DNA of 16,247 nucleotides from the NCBI GenBank assembly GCA_033297205.1, contig MU859442.1, positions 1 to 16,247 on the forward strand, read 5' to 3'. The notes beneath the pieces are model-generated. The model was not told where the DNA came from and did not search any database. It saw nothing but the letters and a program-made list of their open reading frames with translations. This document shows positions 1 to 10,054 of the stretch, in pieces. This stretch comes from Pseudoneurospora amorphoporcata. Lineage: Eukaryota; Ascomycota; Sordariomycetes; Sordariales; Sordariaceae. Numbering within the stretch: the stretch's first letter is position 1; the number at the start of each line of letters is the position of its first letter. Position numbers and translations under genes: made by a program.

Positions 1-21
1 GCGCATTAGATCTAGCGATCA

Positions 22-2034
22 ATGTCCAATTCCATCGTCCCCAGAGTCCAGCCTGTAACCGACAACTTTATCGCCATCACGGTTGTCAGCGCCATTGCGG
101 CAGCGGCTGGCTTAGAACACTAAGACGACTTAACGGTTCTCGCCCAAGCGCTCGAGGGCCTCCAGCACTAGGCGATTGAAGTTTTAATCCCTATCTTTCA
201 AATTTACAATCTTGCCAACCTTCCCGTCTTTCAAGCCTTCTTCTCCGCTTTTTGTCGCTTGCTCCGCGACGATATAGTTGCAGCTAGAGCCGACGCTCGC
301 GATTTCGAGGAAGACCTCATTACGGCTAAAGAGGAGGTCGTCCGCTTACAGACTCGTATCCGGGACTTCAACTACGAGGTCGCCCGCAAGGAAAGCAATA
401 TCGTAATTATCCGAGCCCAACATCTGCTCGCTATTTAAACTAATATAAAAGATCACCAAGAATAGGTCTAGTTACTCTACAGCCAGATCGCCGCTCTCAA
501 GAAGGAGCTTAGCGATTTCCGTGCCTTATCCTCCGCCGCTTTCCAGTCCTTAGAGAATCACCACCAGAAGGCTCTCCTCGACCTCCGCTCCCGGCTCTAG
601 ACTACCGGCGCAGCTCCAGCTTCGCCTCCAAGTGCGCCTAGCTCTCCTAGCGTGTCTGACAACGACGATACTATGAGTGCTAGCGAGAATGGTAGCGGCT
701 ATAGGTTGGTATTGCGTATTATTATTACCTCCGCTTTTAATAGCAAGGGATTGTCGATCGAATGTGCCGTTAAGTATCGTGCCTGGCGCATGCGTGTGAA
801 GCTGGCTTGGGTGGATGAGCCCAAGATTTTTGCTGACGAGCGCCCTAAGTTTTCCCTCATCGCTCGCTCTATCGAGGGAGTTCCCTTCGAGGCTATCGAG
901 GCCGAGCTGAATAAGGCCATCCTCGGCGAGCCTTGTAAGTGGACTACAGCTCTCAAATTGATGAACGAGCTGGATAAGAAATATGATAACGTTGACGTCG
1001 TCGTGGAGTCCCGCCGTGCCTTCGAGGATTTTAAAATGACTAAAGGTATGAAGTGGATTGACTTCGAGGAAAAGTTCGTTACGCTCGTCGATAAATGTAA
1101 GTTCGATGATGGTATGAAGATCTATTACCTCTGTTAGAAGATTAACGACTACGTTCGTACCGCCCTTACCTACTAGCGTCCCTAGTCCGCCGACGATAAG
1201 TTCGATGAGTGGCTTGAGGCTTCTCGCGACTTCGCTAAGGCACTGGAGGATAAAGATTGGCGGGAGAAGTAGGCTAACCCTTTCTATAGGACTAGTTCTA
1301 CTAATGCCGCCTCCGCTTCTACCGATAGTTCTTGCACTTCTACGATTGAGGTAACCGTTAGCTAGGGCGGCAACGCTATGGATTTCGACTCTATGACCGA
1401 GATAGATATCTAGATGTTTCGTATGATCGAGGCCAGCGTTTTCGAGCACCGTATGAAGACCGGCGTTTACACCCGTTGCGGCAAGCCTGGCTATTATTCT
1501 ACTGATTGCTGCTCTCATGTTAATTTTAAGAAGGAGGTTAAGCTTCGCAATAACCGTAATAACAAAGGTCGTGGCGGCGGAAACACAAGTAATAACGGTG
1601 GGAATTATAATAATAGTAGCGGTACCAATAATAATAATAGTTACAACGGCAACCGCAATAATAGCAGTTACAATAATGGTAGCGGTAATAACGGTTACAA
1701 CGGCGGCTACTATGGTGGCAACTAGCAACCCGCTTAGAGCTAGTATAGCTACGGTTAGTGGCGCCCCAGCTACAGTAGTAGCGGTTACTACGTTAACGCT
1801 ATGAACCCTAACGCGGGATCTCTAGCTTCCGGTACCCCAGCTCCCGGATACTACAACCCCGTTCCCGCCTACTAGCCTGGCTTTGTCGGCCCGGTTATGG
1901 GTGACGAGAGCGGCTCTATTTTGGGCTAGGGAAATGTGTAGCCTCCTAGCTAAATCGCGTTAGGAGGTACGGGTCTAACGGATATGGAGGAGACGATGGG
2001 ATCGTCCCTGTACAGCTAGATATCGTCAAGATAA
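22..2034 (+). pseudogene. gag: gag of the gypsy element (nucleocapsid precursor), nonsense-riddled
   Basis: One frame runs from the ATG at 22 to roughly 2034, broken by TAG or TAA at 121, 169, 436, 463, 469, 598, 1135, 1174, 1270, 1363, 1411, 1723 and others, mostly after sequence where Gln fits. Residues encoded at about 260-600 form a charged, heptad-like coiled coil. A Pro/Ser linker (about 605-655) leads to the capsid-like part (700-1260). A single zinc knuckle at 1468-1509 has CX2CX4HX4C spacing, but two of its four ligands (codons 1468 and 1492) now read Tyr. An Asn/Gly/Ser-rich low-complexity tail follows (1540-1725). Gag normally forms the virus-like particle and packages the RNA. The exact 3' end is uncertain because gag and pol overlap near 1950-2034. 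Confidence 0.85.
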
Positions 2035-2042
2035 ATAGATCT

Positions 2043-2440
2043 TTAGTAGATAGCCGTTACAAATACCCAAATTCATTAAGTCTTTCTATCCATTTGTCTT
2101 GCGGACCGCGTAAATTGTATTGTACCGCCCTCATTGATAGCGGTTGCACCGCCTTTGGTTTTATTGACCGCCGTTTCGTCTACCGCAATCGCCTTCCCTT
2201 TTTCCCGCTTGCCGTCCCCAAGCTACTTTATCTCGCTGACGGCTAGGTAAAAGGCAGTATTACCCACTTCTCCAGACTTACGATGTGGGCGGGAGTCCAC
2301 TGCGAGGTTATCGATCTGTTGATCTATGACTTAGTTGAGGATAACCTTATCATTTTAGGTTACCCGTGGCTCGTATATCACGCCCCAGGTATCGACTGGC
2401 CTAACGACTCCTTAAAGTTTAGCTCCGTTTGTGAACAGCG
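2043..2440 (+). other. retropepsin-like aspartic protease domain of pol
   Basis: The motif ALIDSG at 2127-2144 is the retroviral-type aspartic protease active site, with the catalytic Asp codon at 2136 intact. A second hydrophobic segment before LGYPWL (about 2340-2375) matches the flap/C-terminal ILG motif of gypsy proteases. One TAG interrupts it near 2244. The domain would release Gag and Pol products from the polyprotein. Confidence 0.8.
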
Positions 2441-3341
2441 GGGTTGCCTTCCGCCAGGGGGCTCTAGCCGCACCGCTCCGCTCTTAAGCCGCTATCTCAC
2501 GACCTCGCGACCGCTACCTCAATGATCGGCATACTACAGCCCGACGGTGGAGGACGCGGAGGACGAAGGCGAGCTTAACTAGCAGCGCGAAGACGCGGCC
2601 GTGAGGCGACTGTCCGTTTCTGCTATGGTTAGACGAGCTGCTCGTTAACGGTTCTACCGATTTAAGCACCGGGTTGCCAACCGCTAGGGCACTACTCCGT
2701 TCGGAAAAGTAAAGGGCGGCAGCGCGATCATGCTGTCTGCCCTGCCCCCAACGCCGCCTTCAGCACCTCGCCCAGTCCCAGCGCCCTGCCGTTGGGCCGG
2801 TGGCGTGAGGACTTCTGCAGCAGACCATTAGGTGCTGGTTAGGATTTGTAGTATCCCGGTTGGTCCTATTAACCCCAACGATATTAGGGAGCTCCCGGCC
2901 GCCACTTTTAATTAGCTAGCGGAGACCTAAGGCCTCCAGATTATCTGTACGATTCGAACTAACTTAGATGAGGATATCCGAAAGTTAATTAAGGAGGACG
3001 AGAAACTAAAAAAGGAGGAGCGGGTCTTGGATTCCTAGGGTGTAAGTAATAACCTTACGCCCAATATAGTAGCGGAAGTATTGCTAGGTAAAGGCAAATA
3101 CCTCAAGCACTTTTTCGGTAGTAAATATTATTGCTGGATTGATGCCTTGGTAGGAGAGGGAGACGAGGCTGCATTGCGGGCCGTTAAAATCTTTAATTTT
3201 ATTAAGATTAACGGTATAGACGACGATTTCCCTCGCTGCGAGGAAGTAATTAACGAGTATTTCGCGGCAAACGGCATCGCTATTAATAAGATCACGTCGG
3301 AAGATGCTGTTAAGTTTTACGAGAAGGCCGACAAGCCCCCA

Positions 3342-4760
3342 AAGACCGTCGCAGAAATTTAAGCCAAGCTCCTGCGATAATATTGGTACTATACGTAGAC
3401 CTTTTTGTAAGAAGGAGCGGATATCCTGCCTCCCTATAGAGTATACGATTTGAAGATCGAGCTTCGCCCGGGAGTAACCCCCCCGGCTTCTCGCGGGCGT
3501 GCGTTTAACCCCGACGAGCTTAGCGTTATTAAGAAGTGGATTGATGATATGTTGAGGAAGAAATTCATTAGGCCTTTACAATTAGAAGCCTCTGCTCCGC
3601 TGCTCCTTATTAAGAAGCTAGGAGGCGGAGTCCGTGTGTGCGTTGACTATCGCGGTATCAATAACGTGACCCTTAAGTCCCGTTATCCCCTCCCGCTTAT
3701 TAAGGAGACCCTTGACGCGATCTGCCGCGCTAAGATTTTTACGAAGCTTAATGTGATCGCCGCATTCAACCGCATTCGGGTCAAGTAGGGCTACGAGTGG
3801 CTTACCGCGTTTATAATACGGTTTGGCCTTTTTGAATTTTTAGTCATTCTATTTGGCTTATAGGGTGCCTTAGGAGTTTTCTAGAATTATATCAACGATA
3901 TCTTACACGATATTCTCGACGTTTACGCGACTACTTACCTCGACGACATCCTTATTTACTCGGACAATGTCAAGGATTACGAGCGGTACGTTAACGACGT
4001 TCTTAATAGGTTGGCAAGAGCGGGCCTTAGCGTCGATATCGATAAGTGCGAATTCTATATTACGAGGACGAAATACCTGGGCTTGATCATTACGCCGAGA
4101 GGCATTGAAATGGACTTAGACAAGGTTAAGGCTATCGTTGATTGGCAGGCGCCCGAGTTAAAGAAGTCCCTGTAGTCCTTCTTGGGTTTTGCAAATTTCT
4201 ATAGACGGTTTATAAAAGAATTTTCGTTAATGGCCGCCCCGTTCTACGAGCTTACGAAGAGGGACGCCGGATGGTCTTGGAATGACCGCTACCAAGCCGC
4301 TTTCGAGGCTCTCAAGCGGGCATTCTCTAAAGGCCCCGTCCTTAAGATCTACGATTGGATGAAGAAGACTGTTGTCGAAACTGACGCCTCCAATTGGGCC
4401 GCGGGCGGCACCCTCTCCCAATATGGTGATGACGGAATCCTTTACCCGGTCGCTTACTTCTCGGCCAAATATTCCGCGCAAGAATGTAATTACGATGTAT
4501 ATGATAAGGAATTGTTGGCTATTGTCAAGGCCTTGGAAGAATAGAGGCTTGAGTTGGAGGGCGCACAGCTCCCCTTCGATATTTTGACAGATTACAAGAA
4601 CCTCCAGACGTTTACAACGAACAAGCAGCTAATTCAATAGTATATACGCTAGTCCCAGTTCTTATTACAGTTCAACTTTTTAATTAAATATACGCCGGGC
4701 TCGAAGAACCTACGCCCAAACGCCCTAAGCTGCAAGCCCAACGACCGCCCTAATAACAAG
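3342..4760 (+). other. reverse transcriptase and RNase H domains of pol
   Basis: The RT fingers/palm are recognisable from the SRGRAFNPDEL segment (about 3490) through CVDYRGIN (about 3640) and YLDD (3936-3947, intact catalytic pair). In motif A the codon at 3750 reads Asn where family RTs have the catalytic Asp (context FTKL-N-VIAAF); GAT to AAT is a G-to-A change at TpG. The FLGF.NFYRRFI connection follows at about 4179. RNase H shows ETDAS (Asp codon 4383) and YDKELLAI (about 4500), and the TDHK motif reads TDYK (4587-4598). Stops at 3786, 4173, 4542 and others split the domain. Confidence 0.9.
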
Positions 4761-4979
4761 GAAGACAATTATCTAGTCGCTTGCAAGCGAGCCCTATTGG
4801 ATCCGTCTTGGTTTGAAGAAGGTTGTTTCGAGTTTGACGACCTAGTAGTAGGCTTCTTGCTTTGCCTACTGGGCCTGGACGACTTGGATACCCTATTTAC
4901 CGACGACCTTATCCGCGCTAGCTACGAGAGCTCTGTATTCCTGCAAGAGCTGGTATCCTCTCTTACTAGCGGAGCCCGT

Positions 4980-6180
4980 TAGTGGCTAATTAATATTAAG
5001 AAGGTTTTCTATAGGGCTTTTTTAGAGTGTCACGTCGTTAACGGTATTGCGAAGTGGCGAGATCGGGTTATCGTGGATCCCTACGATAAGAATTTCCAGC
5101 TCCAGCTGATCAGTCGCCAGTACAACTCCCCAGGCGCCGGCCATCCAGGCCGTGACGCTACGTACGAGTTCTTGCAATGCGATTTCTATTGGGAGGGGAT
5201 GTACAACGATGTACGCCTTTTTTGCAAAGGTTATTTGCCGTGCGCAAAGACCAAGTCTTTGAAGAGAGGCTCAGCTGGTTATCTCAAACCGGTTGTAGTC
5301 GCTCTCGCGCCGTGGACCGATATTTCAGTCGATTACGTCACGCCGCTGCTACCGAGCACCTATCTAGGCCAGACTTTTAAATACGTCGTTGTTGTTGTTG
5401 ACCGATTTACTAAGATGCGATACTATATCCTAACGGTGACCCTGGAAGTAGAAGAACTGGTAGACCAGTTTATCGATTGTATCTACTCAATCCATGGCCT
5501 TCCGGATAGTGTGCTTTCCGATAGAGGCACCTAGTTTGTCTTACGATTCTGGTCCACCCTCTGCAAGCGGCTATCCGTGATTCGCAAGCTCACCTCCGCT
5601 TTCCACCCTTAGACGAACGCCTAAACCGAGCGTATCAACGTAGAGATGGAGCAGTTTTTGAGAATTTATATTAATTGGGCACAAACGGACTGGGTAAAGT
5701 GGCTGCCACTCGCGGAGTTCGCTGGGAATAACGCCGTCTCATCGTCAATAGGCATCTTACCGTTCTTCGCCAACTACGGACATTACCTTCGTATAGGCAC
5801 GGAGCTTCGTACCCCGCTACCACTAGATCTTTCACCAGCTTAGCTCAAGGAGTACTACAAGGCCAACGAGCTGGCGGATTGTTTCTAGCAGATTTGGGAC
5901 TTCGCTATCCAACAATCTCGGCGGACGTAGGAACGGTACGAAGACAACGCTAATAGGAAGAGGGTCGACTCTATCAAATACTATGTCGGCGATATGGTTC
6001 TCTTTAATATAGCTAACTTCGCTAACGGACGACCGCACGCAAAGTTGTGCCCACGCTGGGAAGGGCCCTTTAAGGTTGTCTACGCCGAGTCGCACACTGT
6101 ATACTTCGCGCTCCTGTTGAACATGAAGTGCTTACTAGTTTTCCACGTCTCTATGGTGCAACTATGGTCCGGCGAGGGCC
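4980..6180 (+). other. integrase domain of pol with GPY/F module
   Basis: The N-terminal HHCC zinc site reads Tyr(5121)-His(5142)-Tyr(5232)-Cys(5241), so one His and one Cys have become Tyr. The DDE catalytic triad is intact: Asp at 5331, Asp at 5520 and Glu at 5628, with 35 residues between the last two (DD35E). A GPY/F-type module (WEGPFKV, about 6057-6077) and a VFHVSMVQLW segment (6138-6167) close the domain, as in chromoviruses. Stops interrupt it at 5532, 5610, 5622, 5841, 5886 and 5928. Confidence 0.9.
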
Positions 6181-6248
6181 TCCCTGGCCAGCCTACTACG
6201 ACAGATGTTCGGGCTAACGAGGGGAGGGTTATGATACGCACCGACGAC

Positions 6249-6440
6249 TAGGAGGAGTACGAGGAGTGGGCATTCGAGCGTTTTACGGATTGTCAATAGA
6301 TGGGTAATAATAGGTATTGGAAGTACGAGGTCAAATGGAAAACCGGCAACCCAACCTGGGAACCCGTCAGTAACGTTATCGACTGTGAATACTATCTTCA
6401 ACAGTTCCATCACGACTACCTAAACAGACCGATCCCTCCA
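6249..6440 (+). other. C-terminal chromodomain of pol
   Basis: The segment contains ERFTDC, then YEVKWKTGNPTWEP (about 6325-6366), then a Cys and a Gln-Gln-Phe helix end. This is the chromodomain pattern of chromovirus integrases, which targets integration to marked chromatin. TAG codons at 6249 and 6297 fall at its start and inside it. A Pro/Ala linker and a basic RRRSSRLARQ stretch follow up to the TGA at 6669. Confidence 0.85.
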
Positions 6441-6721
6441 GAGGTCTAGAAGGTGCTCGAGCGCCTCGCCGCCGATACCCCAGCGCCAGCACCGGCCGCC
6501 CCCGAGCCACCACGGCGTCGCTCCAGCCGTTTGGCCCGGCAAGAAATGGCTACCGCTATGGAAGATAGGACGTGGAAGGATATGGAGGACGGATTGTGCC
6601 TAGCATTTGGTCAGGTGTTTCGGAAGTTAATGGATGTTTACGAGGATAGGAAGCTGTGTAAAGGGTCTTGAGTCTATTATTTCACGTGTATATAGATTTT
6701 TCAGCTCTGCGAGCTTCTTTT

Positions 6722-6733
6722 GAGGGGGGATAG
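6722..6733 (+). other. polypurine tract of the gypsy element
   Basis: GAGGGGGGATAG directly abuts the 3' LTR, as expected for the plus-strand primer of LTR retrotransposons. It lies about 50 bases after the pol stop codon. Confidence 0.85.
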
Positions 6734-6974
6734 TATCACAGGGTTAGCCTGTGATGTGCTGTGCTGCACTGACCGCACATGTGCTGCGATCCAGAGCCCA
6801 GAGCTCTGTCCTCGCACATGTCATCGTCACGTGCAGCCTCACGTGCGCGCACGGTCTGGCCTTAGGGCTCTCGCCCATATAGCCAGACCTCCGCACACTT
6901 CCTCCCCCTTCCTCTCTTCATGCAACAACGCATATCCCATCCTACCCCATACGGTGCCCTCTCGCCCCGTGATA
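6734..6974 (+). repeat. 3' LTR of the gypsy element, 241 bp
   Basis: It begins TATCAC just after the polypurine tract and ends GTGATA. These are exact inverted termini and fit TGTCAC...GTGACA after CpA-to-TpA change on both strands. An 8-bp-stem hairpin occupies the first bases (6735-6742 with 6748-6755). Two CACGTG boxes (6828-6833 and 6840-6845) precede a TATA-like CATATAG (6876-6882), so the promoter layout is visible. The sequence from 6975 on matches the MULE derivative further right, which fixes this LTR end. The first five bases after it, CGACC, are the predicted target duplication; the matching copy would lie left of the window. Confidence 0.8.
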
Positions 6975-7082
6975 CGACCTGCCATAGTCCCGCACCAGTC
7001 TGGGTCGTACCGTACCCGCCAAGCTCCCAGATTTCAGCCCAGTACACGTTCAGACCCCTGCAGTCGTACTGCACTGGCCACC

Positions 7083-7104
7083 CTGGTCTGGGCGCCCAGA
7101 CCAG
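7083..7104. repeat. perfect 22-bp palindrome in the MULE 5' subterminal region
   Basis: CTGGTCTGGGC followed by its exact reverse complement. Related CCAGTCTGGG or CCCAGACTGG blocks lie at 6994-7005 and 7105-7117, so this is a cluster of one motif in both orientations. The derivative keeps the palindrome at 11005-11026 with a single mismatch. A transposase- or regulator-binding site is possible but not shown. Confidence 0.7.
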
Positions 7105-7327
7105 CCCAGACTGGGCAGTCTAACTCTTGTGATTTTCTGGCACCAGCACTAGTGCCTTGTCGCACTGCTTCCTTTACCAAACCACCATCGCATACATCAC
7201 CACATTGTAATCCTTCAATCCACTACGTCGCGCATCATCAGATATCATCAAGTAAACAAAGCGCCAGCATCTGTCGACGGTACGGAATGATCCATCATTT
7301 TTCTGTGCGTTTCCCCAGCTAATCGCG

Positions 7328-7333
7328 ATGTAG
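7328..7333 (+). promoter_or_regulatory. start-stop mini-uORF (ATG TAG) abutting the transposase start
   Basis: ATG TAG stands directly before the ATG at 7334, in the same frame. The inverted derivative has the same ATGTAGATG. It may be a minimal upstream ORF, or an old CAG-to-TAG change shared by both copies. Confidence 0.45.
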
Positions 7334-9022
7334 ATGACCGATGTAGTGACCCAGCCGACGGGCGCATGCGACCGTGGCGCTCACATCCCCTCCCCTCTTT
7401 TCGACCCCGCTGTACCCGATACCTCTGAGCCTAGTGCTTTTGCGCCCAGTCTTCAAGTACCTCATACCATCGAGCCCACGTCTGTCCAGGTCACGTCGCC
7501 GCAGTCTACCCCAGAGCCTATGGATATCGACGATGAAGAAGAAGACGACAATGACAAGCCTCATCCCCTCTTTTCAACACAGTTTGACAACTTCGATGAC
7601 CTCGCCAAGGCAGTCAGTCAGTGGGGTAAAGAGCAGGGCGGTTACCAGCTTGTCAAAACGCGGTCTACCAACTTCGTAAAAGACTTTGGCTACAGTACAG
7701 TCGACTTTTTATGTACCGCTGGCAAGATTCGTCCTTCCGTTGCCCACAGTAGGAATACGTCTACTGCTAAACGCAATTGTAGAGAGGCGTTGCAAAGGCA
7801 TTAAAGACAAACCTCAGAAAGTGGACCTTCGAAATCAGGGAGGGATGTGACAGTCATAACCACGCCGCCAGCCTCAAAACACAAGTTCGCGGGGTCTTTC
7901 AAGCCGAGCACAAGATCTTTGTCGCACAGTACCTCAACCGCCCTACTATGAGGAACCGTGAAATTGCCTTCGACTTACGCAACCAATTTCCAGATCTTCA
8001 TTTCACTACCAGACAACTCGAGAACCTTCGATATAGGCTCAGGAGGGAACACAACAGCGGTTACAATCCCTTCCAGTTAACAATCAATCTGCTGGAAGAG
8101 AAAGGGGTCCACTATGAGGTCAACTGGGCTGACGGCAGTACTGATGAGCACAGTAAACCGACTGCTCTCTTTTGGAGTGATCCATGGTGCGAGGAGCTTT
8201 GGCGCCAAAACCCAACGGTCCAGATGTACGATAATACGTACAAAACCAACAACAAGGGTCTTGCTTTCTTTCAGATTATTGGCATGACTGGCAGTGGGCA
8301 TGCTTTTAGCTGCGGTTTTGGCCTTGTCAATAACGAACGGCAAGAGGGATTTAACTGGTTGATGGATCAAGTTAATGCTCGTCGTCAAGCCATTGGCGCC
8401 AAACCCCTATCCATCACGATTACAGACTATGATATAGTAATGAGGGTAGCCATCAAGCGGGTTTATCCACAGGCGCGGTCACAGCTCTGTATCTTCCACG
8501 TCAATAAAAACGTGGTATTGCACATCAAGCGCAAATGGGATAAGAAGGCGGCGGAGCAGGTTAGCAATATACAAGCCGCTTCCATTGCTGCACAAGTACA
8601 GCAAAACATATCGGCATCAACATCAGCACCAGCCCAGCCAGTACAACCCAGCAATGCAACGAGTTTGGAAGAGCTTGACGAAGAAGACCAAGATATGGTC
8701 AGTCGCCTTAACCGTTTGGCAGATGGCACAGATAATCTGGAAGCCCCACCTGAAACCGTGGAGTATTCACGCGCTGGACTTTACAGTCTCTAGAAGCAGA
8801 CATGCTACGCCAGTACAGAGGAGGCATTCATCACTACTTAGGAGAGGTTTAAACGGTTCTTCTCGCAGCAAACCGCGATTATCACGTATTTGGAGGAGAC
8901 GTATATGGCAGTCAAAGAAGAGTGGGCTACCTGTTACGTTAACGAGAGGTTGAACTTTGGCCACCGTACTACATCACCAGTCGAGTCAGCAAATAGGAGC
9001 TTCAAGAGCTATGTCGTTAGCG

Positions 9023-9089
9023 GTAAGCATACTTAGCCATATTGCTCCCCATACAAACTACAGTATACTGATCATCCTTCTATATACAG
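9023..9089 (+). other. spliceosomal intron in the MULE transposase gene
   Basis: It starts GTAAGC and ends TACAG, with a CTGAT branch site at 9068-9072, 17 bases from the acceptor. Removing the 67 bases joins the codon halves G and GC and restores the frame between SYVVSG and NSSVIQAV. Confidence 0.85.
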
Positions 9090-9898
9090 GCAATAGTTCA
9101 GTCATCCAAGCCGTTACCCAGAGCTTCACCCTGCTTAGCGCAATGAAGCGTAAGATTGATGAGAAAATCGAGAAGGAGACCAGACTTACTAGGAGAGACC
9201 ACCTCCACGTTCCTTGGTTAGGCGAAGCTTCCAACTGGGTATGCTGGAACGCGCTCAACAAGGTCACAACGCAATATCGCATCGCATTGGGTGCTGTCCC
9301 GTCGGCCCAGAAGCCGGTCCCCGATGAGCTGGAGCCTTGTACGGGCAAATTTAACAAGCAATTTGGCTTGCCATGCTCGCATATGCTGCTCCCTAATATG
9401 CTTACCCGACCACCATTATTGAAGCTCGACAAACTAGACTTCCACCCCCACTGGTGGCTGCAGAGAGGCATGGCTGACGAAGACGAGTACCTCAGATATC
9501 ACGACTTTGACCGCGTAGATAACTTGCGTGGCCGCCCCCGCAACGCTCAGCCATTTGCTCCTGATCCCCGCGCGCCCCAGCTTACTGCGCCAATCAACAC
9601 TCAAACTCTAGCTCCCCAGCTGACCGTGCCAGCTAACACCCAAGCTCCTCCTCCCTCTACTGCGCCAGCTGCGGTATCACGACCTCGAGGAAGGCCTCGC
9701 CTCCAGCCCACCCGGGGCCGAGCCCCCGCACGAAGCCAGAACCCTACTGCTTCGACACGGGTAGCGCTATCTATCCAGCGCAACATGTCTTCTTGGGAGG
9801 GCGTCAACTTGGAGGCAGACGATAAGGCCGACCGATCCCAACCTCCCGCTACACAGACCAGAGGAAGAGGCCGCCCGCCCGGCAGCAAGAACAAACCC

Positions 9899-9986
9899 AA
9901 AGAAGGAGGAGGAGAGAGAGGAGGCAAAGCTTCACGGGGAGGCAGAGGAGGAGGCAGAGGAGGAGGCAGAGGAGGAGGAGCGGCGC
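9899..9986 (+). repeat. purine-rich tract coding the RGG tail, with a 12-bp tandem repeat
   Basis: The plus strand is almost all purine (GGA, AGA and GGC triplets). Within about 9940-9980 the unit GGAGGAGGCAGA repeats about three times. It encodes Arg/Gly-rich residues of the transposase C-terminus, which may bind nucleic acid. Confidence 0.7.
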
Positions 9987-10054
9987 CAACCAGCACTCCA
10001 GCTGGCACACAGGGTAGTCGGCGCAGCACACGTACTGCTAGCACCCAGAACTAG

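Larger units (their letters stand above)
1950..6671 (+). pseudogene. pol: pol polyprotein of the gypsy element, nonsense-riddled
   Basis: A continuous frame, -1 relative to gag, can be followed from about 1950 to a TGA at 6669-6671. It carries about 30 internal stops, for example 3786, 4542, 4980, 5532, 5610, 5622, 5841, 6249 and 6447. All I checked are TAG or TAA except one TGA at 2523, and most sit where Gln is expected (such as the two in the integrase HP.TNA.TER segment). Domains in order are protease, a poorly conserved linker (2440-3080), reverse transcriptase, RNase H, integrase, chromodomain and a basic Ser/Arg tail. Apart from the stops the frame is well preserved, so point transitions rather than indels destroyed it. 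The -1 relation to gag suggests programmed frameshifting in the ancestor; no slippery site is certain. Confidence 0.9.
1..6974 (+). mobile_element. Ty3/gypsy chromovirus retrotransposon, 5' LTR outside window, RIP-degraded
   Basis: The internal region reads gag (one frame) then pol (the -1 frame) in the order protease, reverse transcriptase, RNase H, integrase, chromodomain, polypurine tract, LTR. That order and the terminal chromodomain define Ty3/gypsy chromoviruses. The window opens about 21 bases before the first gag ATG, so the 5' LTR and primer-binding site are not visible. Both reading frames are crossed by many TAG/TAA codons at positions where Gln fits, so this copy cannot make full proteins. 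The 3' LTR ends at 6974, directly against the 5' subterminal region of a MULE, which makes this a nested insertion. Confidence 0.93.
7334..10054 (+). pseudogene. MULE transposase (FAR1-like, DDE, SWIM, AT-hooks), frameshifted with two nonsense codons
   Basis: The N-terminal frame (7334-7782) has an acidic leader and a FAR1/WRKY-like DNA-binding start. The frame then shifts at an AGAGAG run (7781-7786), after which WTFEIREGC...HNH (about 7820-7860) completes the zinc-binding fold. The MULE catalytic core follows: Asp 8230 (MYDNTYKTN), Asp 8425 (TDYD) with LCIFH downstream, and Glu 8983 (TSPVESANRSFKSY). TAG at 8791 and 8839 fit former CAG codons. A 67-bp intron (9023-9089) joins to the last exon (9090-10054). 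That exon has a SWIM-like finger (CTGKFNKQFGLPCSH, about 9335-9380), GRPR and GRPPGSKNKPK AT-hooks (about 9525, 9690, 9870) and an RGG tail. Transposases of this family excise and insert the element at its inverted repeats. The damage is light enough that related copies may be active. Confidence 0.88.

Noticed and set aside
550..1728. Long open frame on the minus strand opposite gag (392 codons)
   Set aside because: It is antisense to a recognisable gag with coiled coil and zinc knuckle; its Val/Ile/Thr-rich start mirrors the Asn-rich codons. Stops turned TAG on the plus strand leave the minus frame open by chance.
22..6671. UAG reassigned to Gln in this organism
   Set aside because: The host genes look normal and use standard codons, His-to-Tyr, Cys-to-Tyr and Asp-to-Asn changes occur alongside, and many CAG and CAA codons remain. 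RIP explains all of these.
6720..7322. 200-codon open frame on the plus strand
   Set aside because: It runs across the polypurine tract, the LTR and the MULE 5' region, so it crosses an insertion junction and shows no domain.
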